Shown: positions 7,525-16,908 of the stretch, one piece after another
Numbering within the stretch: position 1 is the stretch's first letter
Layout: the number at the start of each line of letters is the position of its first letter
DNA from: DATAEE01 sp036258175
GTDB taxonomy: Bacteria > Acidobacteriota > Vicinamibacteria > Vicinamibacterales > 2-12-FULL-66-21
Length of the DNA stretch: 64,000 nucleotides
Direction: 5' to 3'
Assembly (NCBI GenBank): GCA_036258175.1
Contig: DATAEE010000300.1
Coordinates: 62,001 to 126,000, forward strand
Program-made: the position numbers and the translations under genes
Notes under the pieces: generated by a model
Told to the model about the DNA's origin: nothing
Database searches by the model: none
The model's input: the letters and a program-made list of their open reading frames with translations, nothing else

Positions 7525-10140
7525 TTATCGCGGCCGCCGCAACCAGATTTCGTCCGACTGGTGCATCGTGTTGGATGTGACGAGACGGCGGCCGTCAGGC
7601 GAGACGTCGAACGGGTGGTTGCTGCTGCGGTACCGCACGCTCCCGAGCGTGGCAGTGGCGCCACCCTCCACCGGCACGGCGAGGATCTCCTGCGTGCCGT
7701 CGGGCCCTTGAACGAGAAATCCAATCCGGCGTCCGTCCGGCCACCAGACTGGCCAGCCTCCCTGTGCTGACACGCGCCGCTCATGGGTGCCATCGGTGTC
7801 GATCACGAACACGCCGTCCGCGAAGCCGCGACTCGGACTGAACGCGATCCGCCGTCCATCCGGCGACCATCGCGGCACCGAAGCGGGTGACGGCGTCAGC
7901 AACCGTTCCTGCCCGCGAACTGCTGACGAGGCGCCGGAAGGTGCGCCGTCGAGCGGCGCGATGTAGACGCGTTCACCCTGGGCCTCGCTGCGTGCGAACG
8001 CGAGCCACCGGCCATCAGGTGACACGTGCGCGTAGCTCTCGCCGTCGTCCCATCGGCTGACGAGCTGCGGCGTGCCCCCATCTGCCGGGACGCGCCAGAT
8101 CCGGCGCGGCGCGCTCCAGTTGTGATAGAGGACGAACTTTCCGTCCGGCGTGTACTGCGGATAGATCTCTCCCGCGTCGGTCGAGGTCAGGCGGCGCGGA
8201 TCCGATCCAGTGTCGACCGGCACGGTCCAGATGTGCCAGGACCCATCGACTTCTCCGCGTGTGAACGCGATCGTGCGTCCGTCCGGCGAGAACACCGGCG
8301 CCCAGAGGAACGGCGCGTGGGTGAGAAGCGTGCGCGCGGCGCCACCGTTCAGGCTGTGCAGGTCGAGCGTGTTCCGCCAGCGCGAATTGACGAACGCGAC
8401 CGACCCGTCGACCGCGGCCGACGGCGATTCGTCGGGCCCGGCGCCCGCCGTGAGCTGCACCGGCGCGCCCCCGCGAAGCGATCGAAACCAGATGTTCGTG
8501 GCGCCACCGCGGTTCGACGAATACACGAGACCGCGGCCGTCAGGCGTGAAGAACGGTGATTCGCTGAACACGGTTGGGGCTTCGTCGGACAGCTTCCGCG
8601 GTTCACCGCCCGCCGCCGGCACGAGCCAGATCTCACCGGAGATGCCTCCGAGCCCGCGCACGATCGCGAGCGTGGCGCCGTCGGCCGACCAGGCGGGATG
8701 GCGCAGGAAGGGATACGAGCTGTCCGCGCGGAGCAGGACGCGAAGATCCGACCCGTCCAGGCGAGAGGTAACGAGCTCGACCGGCGAGCCTGCTCCCACG
8801 CGGCGGAGGAAGCCGAAACGAGTCCCGTCGGGTGACCACACGGCGTACGCGCCGGGCGTGATGACGCAGGAGGCCTGGCCGCCGAGCGTCGGCACGATGC
8901 AGATCTCGGGTGCGCTGTCCCTGGAGCTGCGGCGCGTGAACGCGACCTGCTCGCCGTCCGGAGAGACACGTGGTGCGCCTTCATACGCCGCGTCGTCGGT
9001 GAGGCGTACCTGCCCGCCGCCGCTCACGCGGCCAGAGAAAAGGTCGACGCGTCCCTCGCTGTCCTCGGTGACGTAGACGATCGTCCGGCCATCCGGTGAG
9101 AGCGACGGCTCATAGGCGCGGTGCGCCGGCGACACGACGAGACTCAGGCGCCCGGCCGACGGCGCGCTCTGCCACGGGTTCGGGCTCGAAGGCCGAAAGA
9201 GAAGGACAGCCGCAACTGCGATGGCCGCGATCACAGCGGCGGTCGCGAGAATGGCGTATGTGAGACGCCGGCGCGGCCGTCTGGCGGGCGCGTGCAGCGG
9301 AATCGGCGCCCAGATGTCCGACTGGATCGCCTGCAGCGCAGCCCGCGCCTCGCTCGCGCGCGCGTAGCGCTGATCGGGCTCTTTGGCGAGACACCGCAAA
9401 ATGATCGCGCGCAGCATCGCGGGCACGTGCGCGGGCATCGGGTCGACCGGCGACCGCAGGATGGCGGCGGTCAGCTCGAACTGACTGCGCCCTTTGAACG
9501 GAAGATCGCCCGTCGCCATCTCGTAGAGTACGACACCGAGAGACCAGACATCGCTGCCCGCGTCCGCCTGCTGACCGAGTAGGACCTCGGGGGCCATGTA
9601 TGCGAGCGTGCCGCCGGCCACAGGATTCGTATCCGTCGGGCTGGTCTGCGTCCGCGCGTCAGGCAGGTCCGTGTCGAGGCGCCGCGCGAGACCGAAATCG
9701 AGAACCTTCGGACGCCCGTCGCTCGAAATGACGACGTTCGCGCTCTTGAGATCGCGATGGACCACGCCGCGGTCGTGCGCGTGGCCCAGCGCTTCGGCGA
9801 TTTGCGTACCGTACCTGATGACCGTCTCCGCGGGCAGCCCACCCGCCGGGATCATTTCTCCGAGCTGCCGCCCTTCCACCAGCTCCATGACGATGAAGGC
9901 GGCGGTGCCGTCCTCGCGGACTTCGTACACGGTGCAGATGTTGGGATGGTTGAGAGCGGAGGCGGCGCGCGCTTCGCGGAGCAGTTCGCTCCGGCTCGCG
10001 CCGACGCCGGGCCGCGGCTCGAGAACCTTGATCGCGACGGGGCGCTGGAGCTCCGGATCGTACGCGCGGTAGACGGTGCCCATGCCGCCAGCACCGAGCC
10101 GCGCGCTCACCTCGTAGCGGCCGAAGCTCTGACCCGACAT
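7525..10140 (-). CDS. Membrane Ser/Thr protein kinase with PD40/TolB propeller
   Basis: 871 aa. The N-terminal PknB-type kinase domain (about 8-270) has a Gly loop LGAGGMGTVYRA, catalytic Lys in VAIKVL, HRDLKSANV, DFGLARR and YMAPE, so it should be active. A Lys/Arg-rich juxtamembrane segment and one transmembrane helix follow (about 288-312, ILATAAVIAAIAVAAVLLF). The remaining 550 residues are PD40/TolB-like blades (LSPDGRTIVYV, VSPDGEQVAFT, WSPDGRRIAFS), predicted to be a periplasmic beta-propeller sensor. It probably senses an extracytoplasmic ligand and phosphorylates cytoplasmic targets. It is divergent from a paralogous kinase at 10189; a TAGAAT box (10161-10166) lies 20 nt before the ATG. 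Confidence 0.9.
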   Translation of the reverse strand: MSGQSFGRYEVSARLGAGGMGTVYRAYDPELQRPVAIKVLEPRPGVGASRSELLREARAASALNHPNICTVYEVREDGTAAFIVMELVEGRQLGEMIPAGGLPAETVIRYGTQIAEALGHAHDRGVVHRDLKSANVVISSDGRPKVLDFGLARRLDTDLPDARTQTSPTDTNPVAGGTLAYMAPEVLLGQQADAGSDVWSLGVVLYEMATGDLPFKGRSQFELTAAILRSPVDPMPAHVPAMLRAIILRCLAKEPDQRYARASEARAALQAIQSDIWAPIPLHAPARRPRRRLTYAILATAAVIAAIAVAAVLLFRPSSPNPWQSAPSAGRLSLVVSPAHRAYEPSLSPDGRTIVYVTEDSEGRVDLFSGRVSGGGQVRLTDDAAYEGAPRVSPDGEQVAFTRRSSRDSAPEICIVPTLGGQASCVITPGAYAVWSPDGTRFGFLRRVGAGSPVELVTSRLDGSDLRVLLRADSSYPFLRHPAWSADGATLAIVRGLGGISGEIWLVPAAGGEPRKLSDEAPTVFSESPFFTPDGRGLVYSSNRGGATNIWFRSLRGGAPVQLTAGAGPDESPSAAVDGSVAFVNSRWRNTLDLHSLNGGAARTLLTHAPFLWAPVFSPDGRTIAFTRGEVDGSWHIWTVPVDTGSDPRRLTSTDAGEIYPQYTPDGKFVLYHNWSAPRRIWRVPADGGTPQLVSRWDDGESYAHVSPDGRWLAFARSEAQGERVYIAPLDGAPSGASSAVRGQERLLTPSPASVPRWSPDGRRIAFSPSRGFADGVFVIDTDGTHERRVSAQGGWPVWWPDGRRIGFLVQGPDGTQEILAVPVEGGATATLGSVRYRSSNHPFDVSPDGRRLVTSNTMHQSDEIWLRRPR

Positions 10141-10160
10141 TTTTCTGCTTGCGCTGCCCG

Positions 10161-10166
10161 ATTCTA
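10161..10166 (-). promoter_or_regulatory. -10 box TAGAAT for kinase at 7525-10140
   Basis: TAGAAT on the minus strand implies a start site about 13 nt before the ATG at 10140. It lies back to back with the rightward TATAAT at 10176-10181. Confidence 0.45.
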
Positions 10167-10175
10167 GCCCACGTC

Positions 10176-10181
10176 TATAAT
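10176..10181 (+). promoter_or_regulatory. -10 box TATAAT, 7 nt before GTG at 10189
   Basis: A perfect TATAAT is followed by CGTCGCG and then GTG. With no Shine-Dalgarno sequence this is the clearest leaderless-type promoter in the window. Confidence 0.6.
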
Positions 10182-10188
10182 CGTCGCG

Positions 10189-12822
10189 GTGCTGACGCCT
10201 GGCGCGCGGCTGGGTCCGTACGAAATCGTCGCATCCGTCGGTGCCGGCGGGATGGGCGAGGTGTACAAGGCGAGAGACACGCGATTGAATCGCGTCGTCG
10301 CTCTCAAAGTTCTCGCGGAGAACTCAGCCGTCGATTCGGCCGCGGTCATGCGGTTCCGGCGCGAAGCGGAGACCATCGCCGCGCTCAACCATCCGAATAT
10401 CTGCGTGCTCCATGACATCGGCCGCGAGTCCACCACGGACTTTCTGGTCATGGAGCATCTCGACGGCGAATCGCTCGCAGAACGGCTCGAGCGTGGACCG
10501 TTGAAACTCGACGACGCCCTGCGCATCGGAATCGACGTCGCCCGGGCGCTCGGCGCCGCACATCGCACCGCGATCGTGCACCGCGACCTCAAGCCGGGAA
10601 ACATCATGCTGACCCCGACGGGCGCAAAGCTCGTCGACTTCGGCCTTGCTCAGCTCAAGCCGCAGGCCGGCGCCGCCGTCGTGAGGGCGATGACACAGAC
10701 GCTGCCTGCGACCGCTCCAGGCACCATCATGGGCACGCTGCCGTACATGGCGCCGGAACAGATAGAAGGACATCCTGCCGATGCGCGTACGGACGTCTTC
10801 GCGCTCGGCGCCGTCGTGTACGAAATGGTGACCGGGAAGCGAGCGTTCCCGGCGAACACGGCGGCGTCGCTCATCGCGTCGATTCTGGAGCATCAGCCGC
10901 CGGAAATCACGCAGGCGATCCCGTCTGCCCCGGCCCTCCTGCAGCGCGTCATCGCCAAGTCGCTCGCGAAACGGCCGGACGATCGGTGGCAGGCTGCAGA
11001 CGATGTCGCCGAGACGTTGGAGTGGGTCCGGGAACACCAGACCATCGACCACCGTGAACGCTCTCGGGCCGGCCCATGGATCGCGGCGGCGATCGCCGCT
11101 GTCGCCGGGGTAGCCGCGCTGTCGATGCTTGTCGCGCGGCCCTCGGGCCCGCGCGAAACACTGCGACTGTCCGTGGTGGCGCCGCCTGCCACGGCGTTCA
11201 GGTCGCTTGATGTTGCAGGCGCGCCGCAGTTCGCGCTCTCGCCTGACGGATCTCGGATCGCGTTCGTCGCGGGAGATTCCAACGAGCGGCAGCGACTCTG
11301 GGTGCGACGGCTGGATGCTCCCGGCGCCCAGCCGCTCGCAGGAACCGAAGACGCGTCGATGCCGTTCTGGTCGCCCGACGGTTCGAGCCTTGCGTACTTC
11401 GCGCGGGGCCGGCTGAAAACCATCGCCGTCGATGGAACGACGGCACCTCAGGATCTCGCCGGCGCCTCGATTGACGTGAACGGCGGGACGTGGAACCGCG
11501 ACGGCACGATTCTCTTCGGCGCAGGACCAGGCGATGGATTGTTCCGTGTGTTGGCGCGGGGCGGCGCGGCCGTGCCCGAGACCACGCTCGACACGACTCA
11601 CAAAGAGGTCGGGCATCGATGGCCGCAGTTCATCGATGACGGCCGCCGTTACCTCGTGTACATCCGAAGCTATGCCGCAGGACGGGGCGGGGTCTATCTT
11701 TGCGAGCTGGGCTCGTCGGAGCGTCGTCTTCTCATCGAATCGCCAAGTAACGCGGTGTACGTGAAGGGAGAGCTCTTCTTCAGTCAGTCCGGACGGATCG
11801 CCCGGCAGAAAGTCGATCTTGACAGCGCGACGCTCGTCGGCGAGCCGATCACTCTGCCAGATCAGATTTCGTTGCTGACCGGTCCCAGCCATTTCCCACT
11901 GTCTGCGAGCGCGAACGGGCGAATCGCATATTGGACGGGCGATCGGACGTGGACGAGCCTGGAGTGGTTCGATCGAAGCGGGCGCCACATCAGTCAGGCG
12001 ATGCCACGGGCAATCATCGACAGCCCGGAGTTGTCACCCGACGGCCGTTCGCTGCTGTTCGAGCATGGGGACCCGGGCACCAGTGCAGGGTCCAGCCGAT
12101 CCCTTCAGGTAATCGACATCGGAACGGGCGTACCGACGCGGCTTCCATTTCCCCCGGGGGGCGGCCGGCAGGCCATCTGGGCCCCGGATTCGGCGGACAT
12201 CGCGTTCAGGCACATCTCCCCCGGCGCCTCCCGAATTGTCCGACGCACGGTGACTGGGTCCGGCGAAGGGTCCGTCATCTGCGAGTCGGACGCATATTGG
12301 GCGATGATGCCGAACACGTGGCGCGGCGATTTGGTCGTGTATCAGGCCACGGTTGCCAGAAACGGCTGGGATCTCGGCATCGTCCGGGGCGCGGGAAAAC
12401 CCGTTTTACTGATTACCGGCCCGGGTCATCAAGTGCAGGGGCAGCTTTCACCAGACGGCCGCTGGCTCGCCTACTCCTCTGATGAATCAGGCACCTGGGA
12501 AGTGCTGGTTCGCGGCATGTCGACCGGGAGCACTCTGCAGATCTCGGCTGGCGGCAGCCAGCCACGATGGCGGAGCGACGGCAGCGAACTGTTCTACGTT
12601 GCTTCCGGCGGGACGCTGGTCGCCGTACCACTGCGGCAGGTCGGCCCGAGCCTGGCGATCGCCGGCCGGCCGCAGCGGTTGTTCGAGACGCGGACACCCC
12701 CGATGCTGGCGCCCTTCCGAATGGGATTCGCAGTCACCGCGGATGCGCAACGCTTCGTGGTGACGACGGTCGCGCCCGACACGCCACCGCAGGTCATCAC
12801 GATCATCGACAACCTGAGGTGA
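10189..12822 (+). CDS. Membrane Ser/Thr protein kinase with PD40/TolB propeller
   Basis: 877 aa from GTG 10189. The kinase domain (about 8-275) has LGPYEIVASVGAGGMGEVYK, VALKVL, HRDLKPGNIML, VDFGLAQL and YMAPEQIEG. One transmembrane helix (about 300-322, PWIAAAIAAVAGVAALSMLV) is followed by a long periplasmic half with PD40 blades (ALSPDGSRIAFVAG, FWSPDGSSLAYFARG, LSPDGRWLAYSSDESG, QPRWRSDGSELFYVA). It is a paralogue of the divergent kinase at 7525 and probably arose by inverted duplication. The two share a 48-nt intergenic region with nested promoters, so they may be co-regulated. The stop is 9 nt from the convergent VOC gene. Confidence 0.9.
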   Translation: MLTPGARLGPYEIVASVGAGGMGEVYKARDTRLNRVVALKVLAENSAVDSAAVMRFRREAETIAALNHPNICVLHDIGRESTTDFLVMEHLDGESLAERLERGPLKLDDALRIGIDVARALGAAHRTAIVHRDLKPGNIMLTPTGAKLVDFGLAQLKPQAGAAVVRAMTQTLPATAPGTIMGTLPYMAPEQIEGHPADARTDVFALGAVVYEMVTGKRAFPANTAASLIASILEHQPPEITQAIPSAPALLQRVIAKSLAKRPDDRWQAADDVAETLEWVREHQTIDHRERSRAGPWIAAAIAAVAGVAALSMLVARPSGPRETLRLSVVAPPATAFRSLDVAGAPQFALSPDGSRIAFVAGDSNERQRLWVRRLDAPGAQPLAGTEDASMPFWSPDGSSLAYFARGRLKTIAVDGTTAPQDLAGASIDVNGGTWNRDGTILFGAGPGDGLFRVLARGGAAVPETTLDTTHKEVGHRWPQFIDDGRRYLVYIRSYAAGRGGVYLCELGSSERRLLIESPSNAVYVKGELFFSQSGRIARQKVDLDSATLVGEPITLPDQISLLTGPSHFPLSASANGRIAYWTGDRTWTSLEWFDRSGRHISQAMPRAIIDSPELSPDGRSLLFEHGDPGTSAGSSRSLQVIDIGTGVPTRLPFPPGGGRQAIWAPDSADIAFRHISPGASRIVRRTVTGSGEGSVICESDAYWAMMPNTWRGDLVVYQATVARNGWDLGIVRGAGKPVLLITGPGHQVQGQLSPDGRWLAYSSDESGTWEVLVRGMSTGSTLQISAGGSQPRWRSDGSELFYVASGGTLVAVPLRQVGPSLAIAGRPQRLFETRTPPMLAPFRMGFAVTADAQRFVVTTVAPDTPPQVITIIDNLR

Positions 12823-12831
12823 CGGCGGCCC

Positions 12832-13305
12832 CTAGGCCTGCGGGGCGCTCGCGAACGCGGCCTCGGCACGCTTCATCATCTCTTCCGGCGAGACGTCCTC
12901 GACGTGCGTCGCGAGGTGCCACGAGTGGCCGAACGGATCGCGGACCTTGCCGTACCGATCTCCCCAGAATTGGTTGTCGAGCGGCATCGTCACCGTCGCG
13001 CCGGCGTCGACGGCCTGCTTGAAGACCGCGTCCACGTCCGGCACGTAGAGCATCAATCCCGCCGACTCCTGAGTCCCGAACGGCGCGCTCGAGCCCATAC
13101 CTGGAAATGGATCGGACAGCATGATCACCGAGTCGCCGATCTGAATCTCGGCGTGGCCGACCTTGTCGTCGGGCGCCGGCATCCGGAATCGTTCGACCGC
13201 TCCGAATGCGCGCTTATAGAATTCGATGGCCCTGCTGGCCCCGTCGACGACGAGGTAGGGCGTGACGGAGTGGTATCCCTGGGGGACTGGTTGGACGTCA
13301 GCCAT
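12832..13305 (-). CDS. VOC (glyoxalase/PhnB-like) family protein
   Basis: 157 aa, the usual size. The sequence SVTPYLVVDGASRAIEFYKRAFGA, then HAEIQIGDSVIMLSDP and KVRDPFGHSWHLATHVED is the PhnB subgroup of the vicinal-oxygen-chelate fold, with two beta-alpha-beta-beta-beta modules. Metal ligands are probably His and Glu residues of these strands, but the substrate cannot be named. The start has a good AGGAG 7 nt upstream and a TAAAGT -10 further out. Confidence 0.85.
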   Translation of the reverse strand: MADVQPVPQGYHSVTPYLVVDGASRAIEFYKRAFGAVERFRMPAPDDKVGHAEIQIGDSVIMLSDPFPGMGSSAPFGTQESAGLMLYVPDVDAVFKQAVDAGATVTMPLDNQFWGDRYGKVRDPFGHSWHLATHVEDVSPEEMMKRAEAAFASAPQA

Positions 13306-13452
13306 AGACGTTCTCCTTCGAACTGGCGACTTTACTCGATCTCACAGGCAGCCCTTCAGGGCTGCGCGACATCCGTGAATCGAGCCGGCCGTTTAGACGC
13401 GGCGATCGTGCGATAGGTTCGTCACCGCACTCGTCCCAGCTTTCAGCGGGTG

Positions 13453-13458
13453 TAGAAT
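13453..13458 (+). promoter_or_regulatory. -10 box TAGAAT and Shine-Dalgarno for the gene at 13491
   Basis: TAGAAT is followed by a leader of about 25 nt that contains AGGAGG (13480-13485), 5 nt before the ATG. This leadered promoter contrasts with the leaderless type seen elsewhere in the window. Confidence 0.45.
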
Positions 13459-13490
13459 CCTGGCGCTTCAGCCATCCACAGGAGGACGCC

Positions 13491-16400
13491 ATGCCGCGCC
13501 GCCTGCCTATCTTCGCCGCCATCTGTGTCGTTGTCGTGACATTCGCGTCGTTGCCGGGCGCCCAGGGCACGACGGGTCCGGCCGTTGACGCGTACGGATC
13601 TTTCCGTTGGCGCCACATCGGTCCGGTGGGCAACCGCGTCACGTCGGTGGTCGGCATTCCTGGCGAGCCCGACATCTATTACATCGGCGCCGCTTCTGGC
13701 GGCGTCTGGAAGACGACTGACGCCGGAGCGCACTGGGAGCCGATCTTCGACGCGCAGTCGGCGCAATCGATCGGGTCGCTCGCGATCGCGCCGTCAGACC
13801 CGTCCATCGTCTGGGCCGGGACAGGCGAGCAGTGCATCCGCAGCCACATCTCGCTGGGCGACGGCATTTACAAGTCGACGGACGCCGGACGGACGTGGAC
13901 GCGCATGGGGCTGGAAAAGACCGGGCGCATCGGCCGGATCATCGTGCATCCCAAAAACCCGGACACTGTTTTCGCCTGTTCCATCGGCCACGCCTACGGC
14001 TCACAGCCGGAGCGGGGCGTCTTCCGCACGACCGATGGCGGCAAGACGTGGGACCGCGTGCTGTTCGTGGACGAGAAGAGCGGCTGCTCCGACCTGGAGA
14101 TGGATCCTTCCAATCCCCGCGTGCTGTTCGCCGGGATGTGGCAGTTCGAGATTCATACCTGGGGACGCGAGAGCGGCGGGTCTTCGAGCGGGCTCTACAC
14201 ATCGCGCGACGGCGGCGGGACCTGGAAAAAGATCACCGGGAGCGAGCTGCCCAAGCTGCCGCACGGAAAAGTGTCGCTGTCGATCGCCAACAGCAATCCG
14301 AACCGGTTGTACGCGCTGATCGAAACCGGGGACGGTGTGCCTCTTGGCGGAAAGGACCAGGAAAGCGGGAAGCTCTGGCGATCCGAAGACGGCGGCGAGA
14401 CCTGGCGGCTCGTGTCGCACGATCGCAATGCCGGCGGTCGCACGCACTATTACTTCCACGTCTACACCGCGCCGGACAACGAGAACGAGGTGTACTTTCT
14501 GACGGCGGCGTTCGCGAAGTCGATCGATGCCGGTCAGACGATCGCCACGCAGCCGTTCCGGTCGAGCCCCGGCGGCGACAACCACGATCTATGGATCGAC
14601 CCGACCGACCCGTCGCGGATGGCGGTCGCGAACGATGGCGGCGTGAGCCTGTCGGTCACGCGCGGCCGCACGTGGACACGTATCAACCTACCGATCGCGC
14701 AGATGTATCACGTCACCGTGGACAACGAGATTCCGTACAACGTGCTGGGCAACCGGCAGGACGGGCCGTCGTTCAAGGGGCCGAGCTACAGCCGCACCGG
14801 CGGTTTCGGCGGGGGCGGCATCCCGCGCGGGATGTGGCATCCGGTTGCCGGCGGCGAGAGTGGCTGGGCGATCCCGGATCCTCAGGACAGCAAGATCATC
14901 TGGGCCAGCGGTACGGGATCGGGCGGCATCGGCGGCTCGGTCGATCGCTTCGACGAGCGCACGGGACAGTTCCGGCGCGTGGAAGTGTGGCCCGACAGCC
15001 CGCTCGGAGGCACGGCGGCGGACACGAAGTACCGGTTCAACTGGACGTTTCCGCTCCACATGTCGCCTCACGATCGCAACACGATCTACGCGGGGAGTCA
15101 GCACGTTCACAGGACCACGAACGGCGGGCAGAGCTGGGACCTCATCAGCCCCGACCTGACCTTGAACGACAAGAGCCGCCAGGGGTTCTCGGGCGGTCTC
15201 ACCGGTGACAACATCGGCGTGGAGTACGCCGGAACCGTTCTCGCGATCGCCGAGTCGCCGCGCGAAAAGGGCGTCATCTGGGCCGGCACGAACGACGGCG
15301 TCGTTCAGGTGACTCGCGATGGCGGGAAGTCGTGGTCGAACGTGACGGCCGCGATCCCAAATTTGCCCCCGTGGGGCACGGTCTACAACATCGAGCCCTC
15401 ACGCCACCGTGACGGCGGCGCTTACGTGGTCTTCGACTTTCACCAGGTGAACAACCGCGATCCGTTCGTCTACAGGACGAGCGACTACGGGAAATCGTGG
15501 AAGAACCTCAGCGGGACAGTCCCAAAGAGTGTGCTCAGCTACGCGCACGCGATCAAAGAGGATCCGGTGAAACCGGGCCTTCTCTACCTGGGCACCGAGA
15601 ACGCAATCTACGTGTCCTGGAACGATGGCGACACGTGGCAGCCGCTTCAGAACAACCTGCCGCGCGCGCCCGTGTACTGGATCACCGTGCAGGAGCACTT
15701 CCACGATCTCGTGATCGCGACCTACGGCCGGGGGTTCTGGATCCTCGACGACATCACGCCGCTCAGGCAGTTGAGCGCTGAGGTGATGAGCGCCGCGGCG
15801 CACCTCTTCGAGCCGCGTCCGGCCTACCGCTTCCGCCCCATCGCGAACGCGCCGGCGGCGGTTGCGGACGATCCGATTACGGGCGAGAACCCGCAGTACG
15901 GGGCGAGCATCAATTATTGGAGCGCGGGAGGAGGCGACGGGGTCACGATCGCGATCCTCGACGCGCAGGGGCAACCCGTGCGCACGCTGCGCGGACCGGC
16001 CGCGAAAGGACTCAACCGCGTGTACTGGGACCTGCGGTACGACCCGTCGACCGAGATCAAACTGCGCACCAGTCCGCTCCACGCGCCGTGGCTACGCGTC
16101 GGCACGGACGGCACGCGGCCGTATCCGGGCGGAGCGCGGCTCTCGCTGCTGGCGTCGCCTGGCACCTACACCGTGAAGCTGACCGCCGGCGGTCGAGACT
16201 TCACGCAGAAGCTTGTCGTCAAGAAAGATCCGAACTCGACCGGCAGCGAGGCGGACATCGCCGCGCAGTTCCGGCTGATGCAGGACGTGCGCACGAACCT
16301 GAACGCCGTTGCGTCGATGATCAATGACGTAGAGCTCGTCCGGAAGCAGCTTGCGGACATGACCGCAATCGTGGACGGAGATCCCGCGGCGGCGCAGGTG

Positions 16401-16733
16401 CGCGCCGCGTCGAAGGATCTCGACGCTAAGCTCGTCGCATTCGAGGGAAAGCTGCACCAGATGAAGCTGACTGGCACCGGGCAGGACGGCGTGCGTTACT
16501 CGAACATGCTGCTCGAGAAAATCATGCACCTCGCCAATGACCTGGAGATCGGCGACTTTCCACCGACCAATCAGCAGACTGAAGTTCACAAGATGTACAC
16601 GGAGCAGATCGCGGGCCATCGCACCGCGCTGGCCTCGTTGTTCGCGAACGACGTCGGCGCGTTCAACGCGACGTTAAAGGAACGCGGGCTGGGGATGATC
16701 GTCGTCCCGAAACGAGCGACGACGACGAACTAG
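13491..16733 (+). CDS. VPS10/sortilin-like BNR-repeat exported protein (second copy)
   Basis: 1080 aa, Sec signal MPRRLPIFAAICVVVVTFASLPGAQG. At least eight BNR/Asp-box motifs are visible (TTDAGAHWEP, STDAGRTWTR, TTDGGKTWDR, SRDGGGTWKK, SEDGGETWRL, TTNGGQSWDL, TRDGGKSWSN, SWNDGDTWQP), spanning about 40-740, consistent with two propeller domains. The C-terminus shares IATYGRGFWILDDITPL with the protein at 1619, so the two are paralogues. The last 150 residues are helical. Secreted binding or hydrolytic role; no active site can be assigned. A perfect 28-nt hairpin follows the stop. Confidence 0.85.
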   Translation: MPRRLPIFAAICVVVVTFASLPGAQGTTGPAVDAYGSFRWRHIGPVGNRVTSVVGIPGEPDIYYIGAASGGVWKTTDAGAHWEPIFDAQSAQSIGSLAIAPSDPSIVWAGTGEQCIRSHISLGDGIYKSTDAGRTWTRMGLEKTGRIGRIIVHPKNPDTVFACSIGHAYGSQPERGVFRTTDGGKTWDRVLFVDEKSGCSDLEMDPSNPRVLFAGMWQFEIHTWGRESGGSSSGLYTSRDGGGTWKKITGSELPKLPHGKVSLSIANSNPNRLYALIETGDGVPLGGKDQESGKLWRSEDGGETWRLVSHDRNAGGRTHYYFHVYTAPDNENEVYFLTAAFAKSIDAGQTIATQPFRSSPGGDNHDLWIDPTDPSRMAVANDGGVSLSVTRGRTWTRINLPIAQMYHVTVDNEIPYNVLGNRQDGPSFKGPSYSRTGGFGGGGIPRGMWHPVAGGESGWAIPDPQDSKIIWASGTGSGGIGGSVDRFDERTGQFRRVEVWPDSPLGGTAADTKYRFNWTFPLHMSPHDRNTIYAGSQHVHRTTNGGQSWDLISPDLTLNDKSRQGFSGGLTGDNIGVEYAGTVLAIAESPREKGVIWAGTNDGVVQVTRDGGKSWSNVTAAIPNLPPWGTVYNIEPSRHRDGGAYVVFDFHQVNNRDPFVYRTSDYGKSWKNLSGTVPKSVLSYAHAIKEDPVKPGLLYLGTENAIYVSWNDGDTWQPLQNNLPRAPVYWITVQEHFHDLVIATYGRGFWILDDITPLRQLSAEVMSAAAHLFEPRPAYRFRPIANAPAAVADDPITGENPQYGASINYWSAGGGDGVTIAILDAQGQPVRTLRGPAAKGLNRVYWDLRYDPSTEIKLRTSPLHAPWLRVGTDGTRPYPGGARLSLLASPGTYTVKLTAGGRDFTQKLVVKKDPNSTGSEADIAAQFRLMQDVRTNLNAVASMINDVELVRKQLADMTAIVDGDPAAAQVRAASKDLDAKLVAFEGKLHQMKLTGTGQDGVRYSNMLLEKIMHLANDLEIGDFPPTNQQTEVHKMYTEQIAGHRTALASLFANDVGAFNATLKERGLGMIVVPKRATTTN

Positions 16734-16739
16734 GTTTTG

Positions 16740-16767
16740 GTAAGACCAGGCTTCAGCCTGGTCTTAC
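16740..16767. repeat. Perfect 12-bp stem hairpin after the VPS10-type gene
   Basis: GTAAGACCAGGC, loop TTCA, GCCTGGTCTTAC. The CTTCAG loop and head resemble the hairpins at 63796-63870. It has no T-tract, so it is either a REP-family unit or an intrinsic-terminator-like element. Confidence 0.6.
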
Positions 16768-16832
16768 TCACATCGCAGCGCGTTCAGCGGATCGGCGTTC
16801 GCGGCCCGGCGCGCCGGGAGATAATTTTCAGG
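16764..16832 (-). pseudogene. Relic of an FtsX/MacB-type ABC permease C-terminus
   Basis: Read leftward, this stretch gives YLPARRAANADPLNALRCE and then a TAA stop. FtsX-like permeases of acidobacterial MacB/ADOP type end in the same pattern (PARRAARVDPxxALRxE). Only about 20 codons remain; upstream the homology stops at a 9-nt tandem repeat. The stop codon lies inside the hairpin at 16740-16767. Confidence 0.55.
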
Positions 16833-16892
16833 TGCTCAAGGTGCTCAGGGTGCTCAGGGTGCTTAGGGTCCTTTAGGGTGCCCATGGTGCTG
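16830..16892 (+). repeat. Degenerate 9-nt tandem repeat (GGTGCTCAG)n
   Basis: About seven units close to AGGTGCTCA / GGGTGCTCA lie end to end just upstream of the flavoprotein gene at 16909. The last unit runs into the putative -10 box TATCCT (16894-16899). Confidence 0.65.
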
Positions 16893-16908
16893 TTATCCTT
16901 GCGCACCG

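Noticed and set aside
10324..11988. 554-aa antisense frame inside the second kinase
   Set aside because: Shadow frame; the kinase motifs are intact on the other strand.
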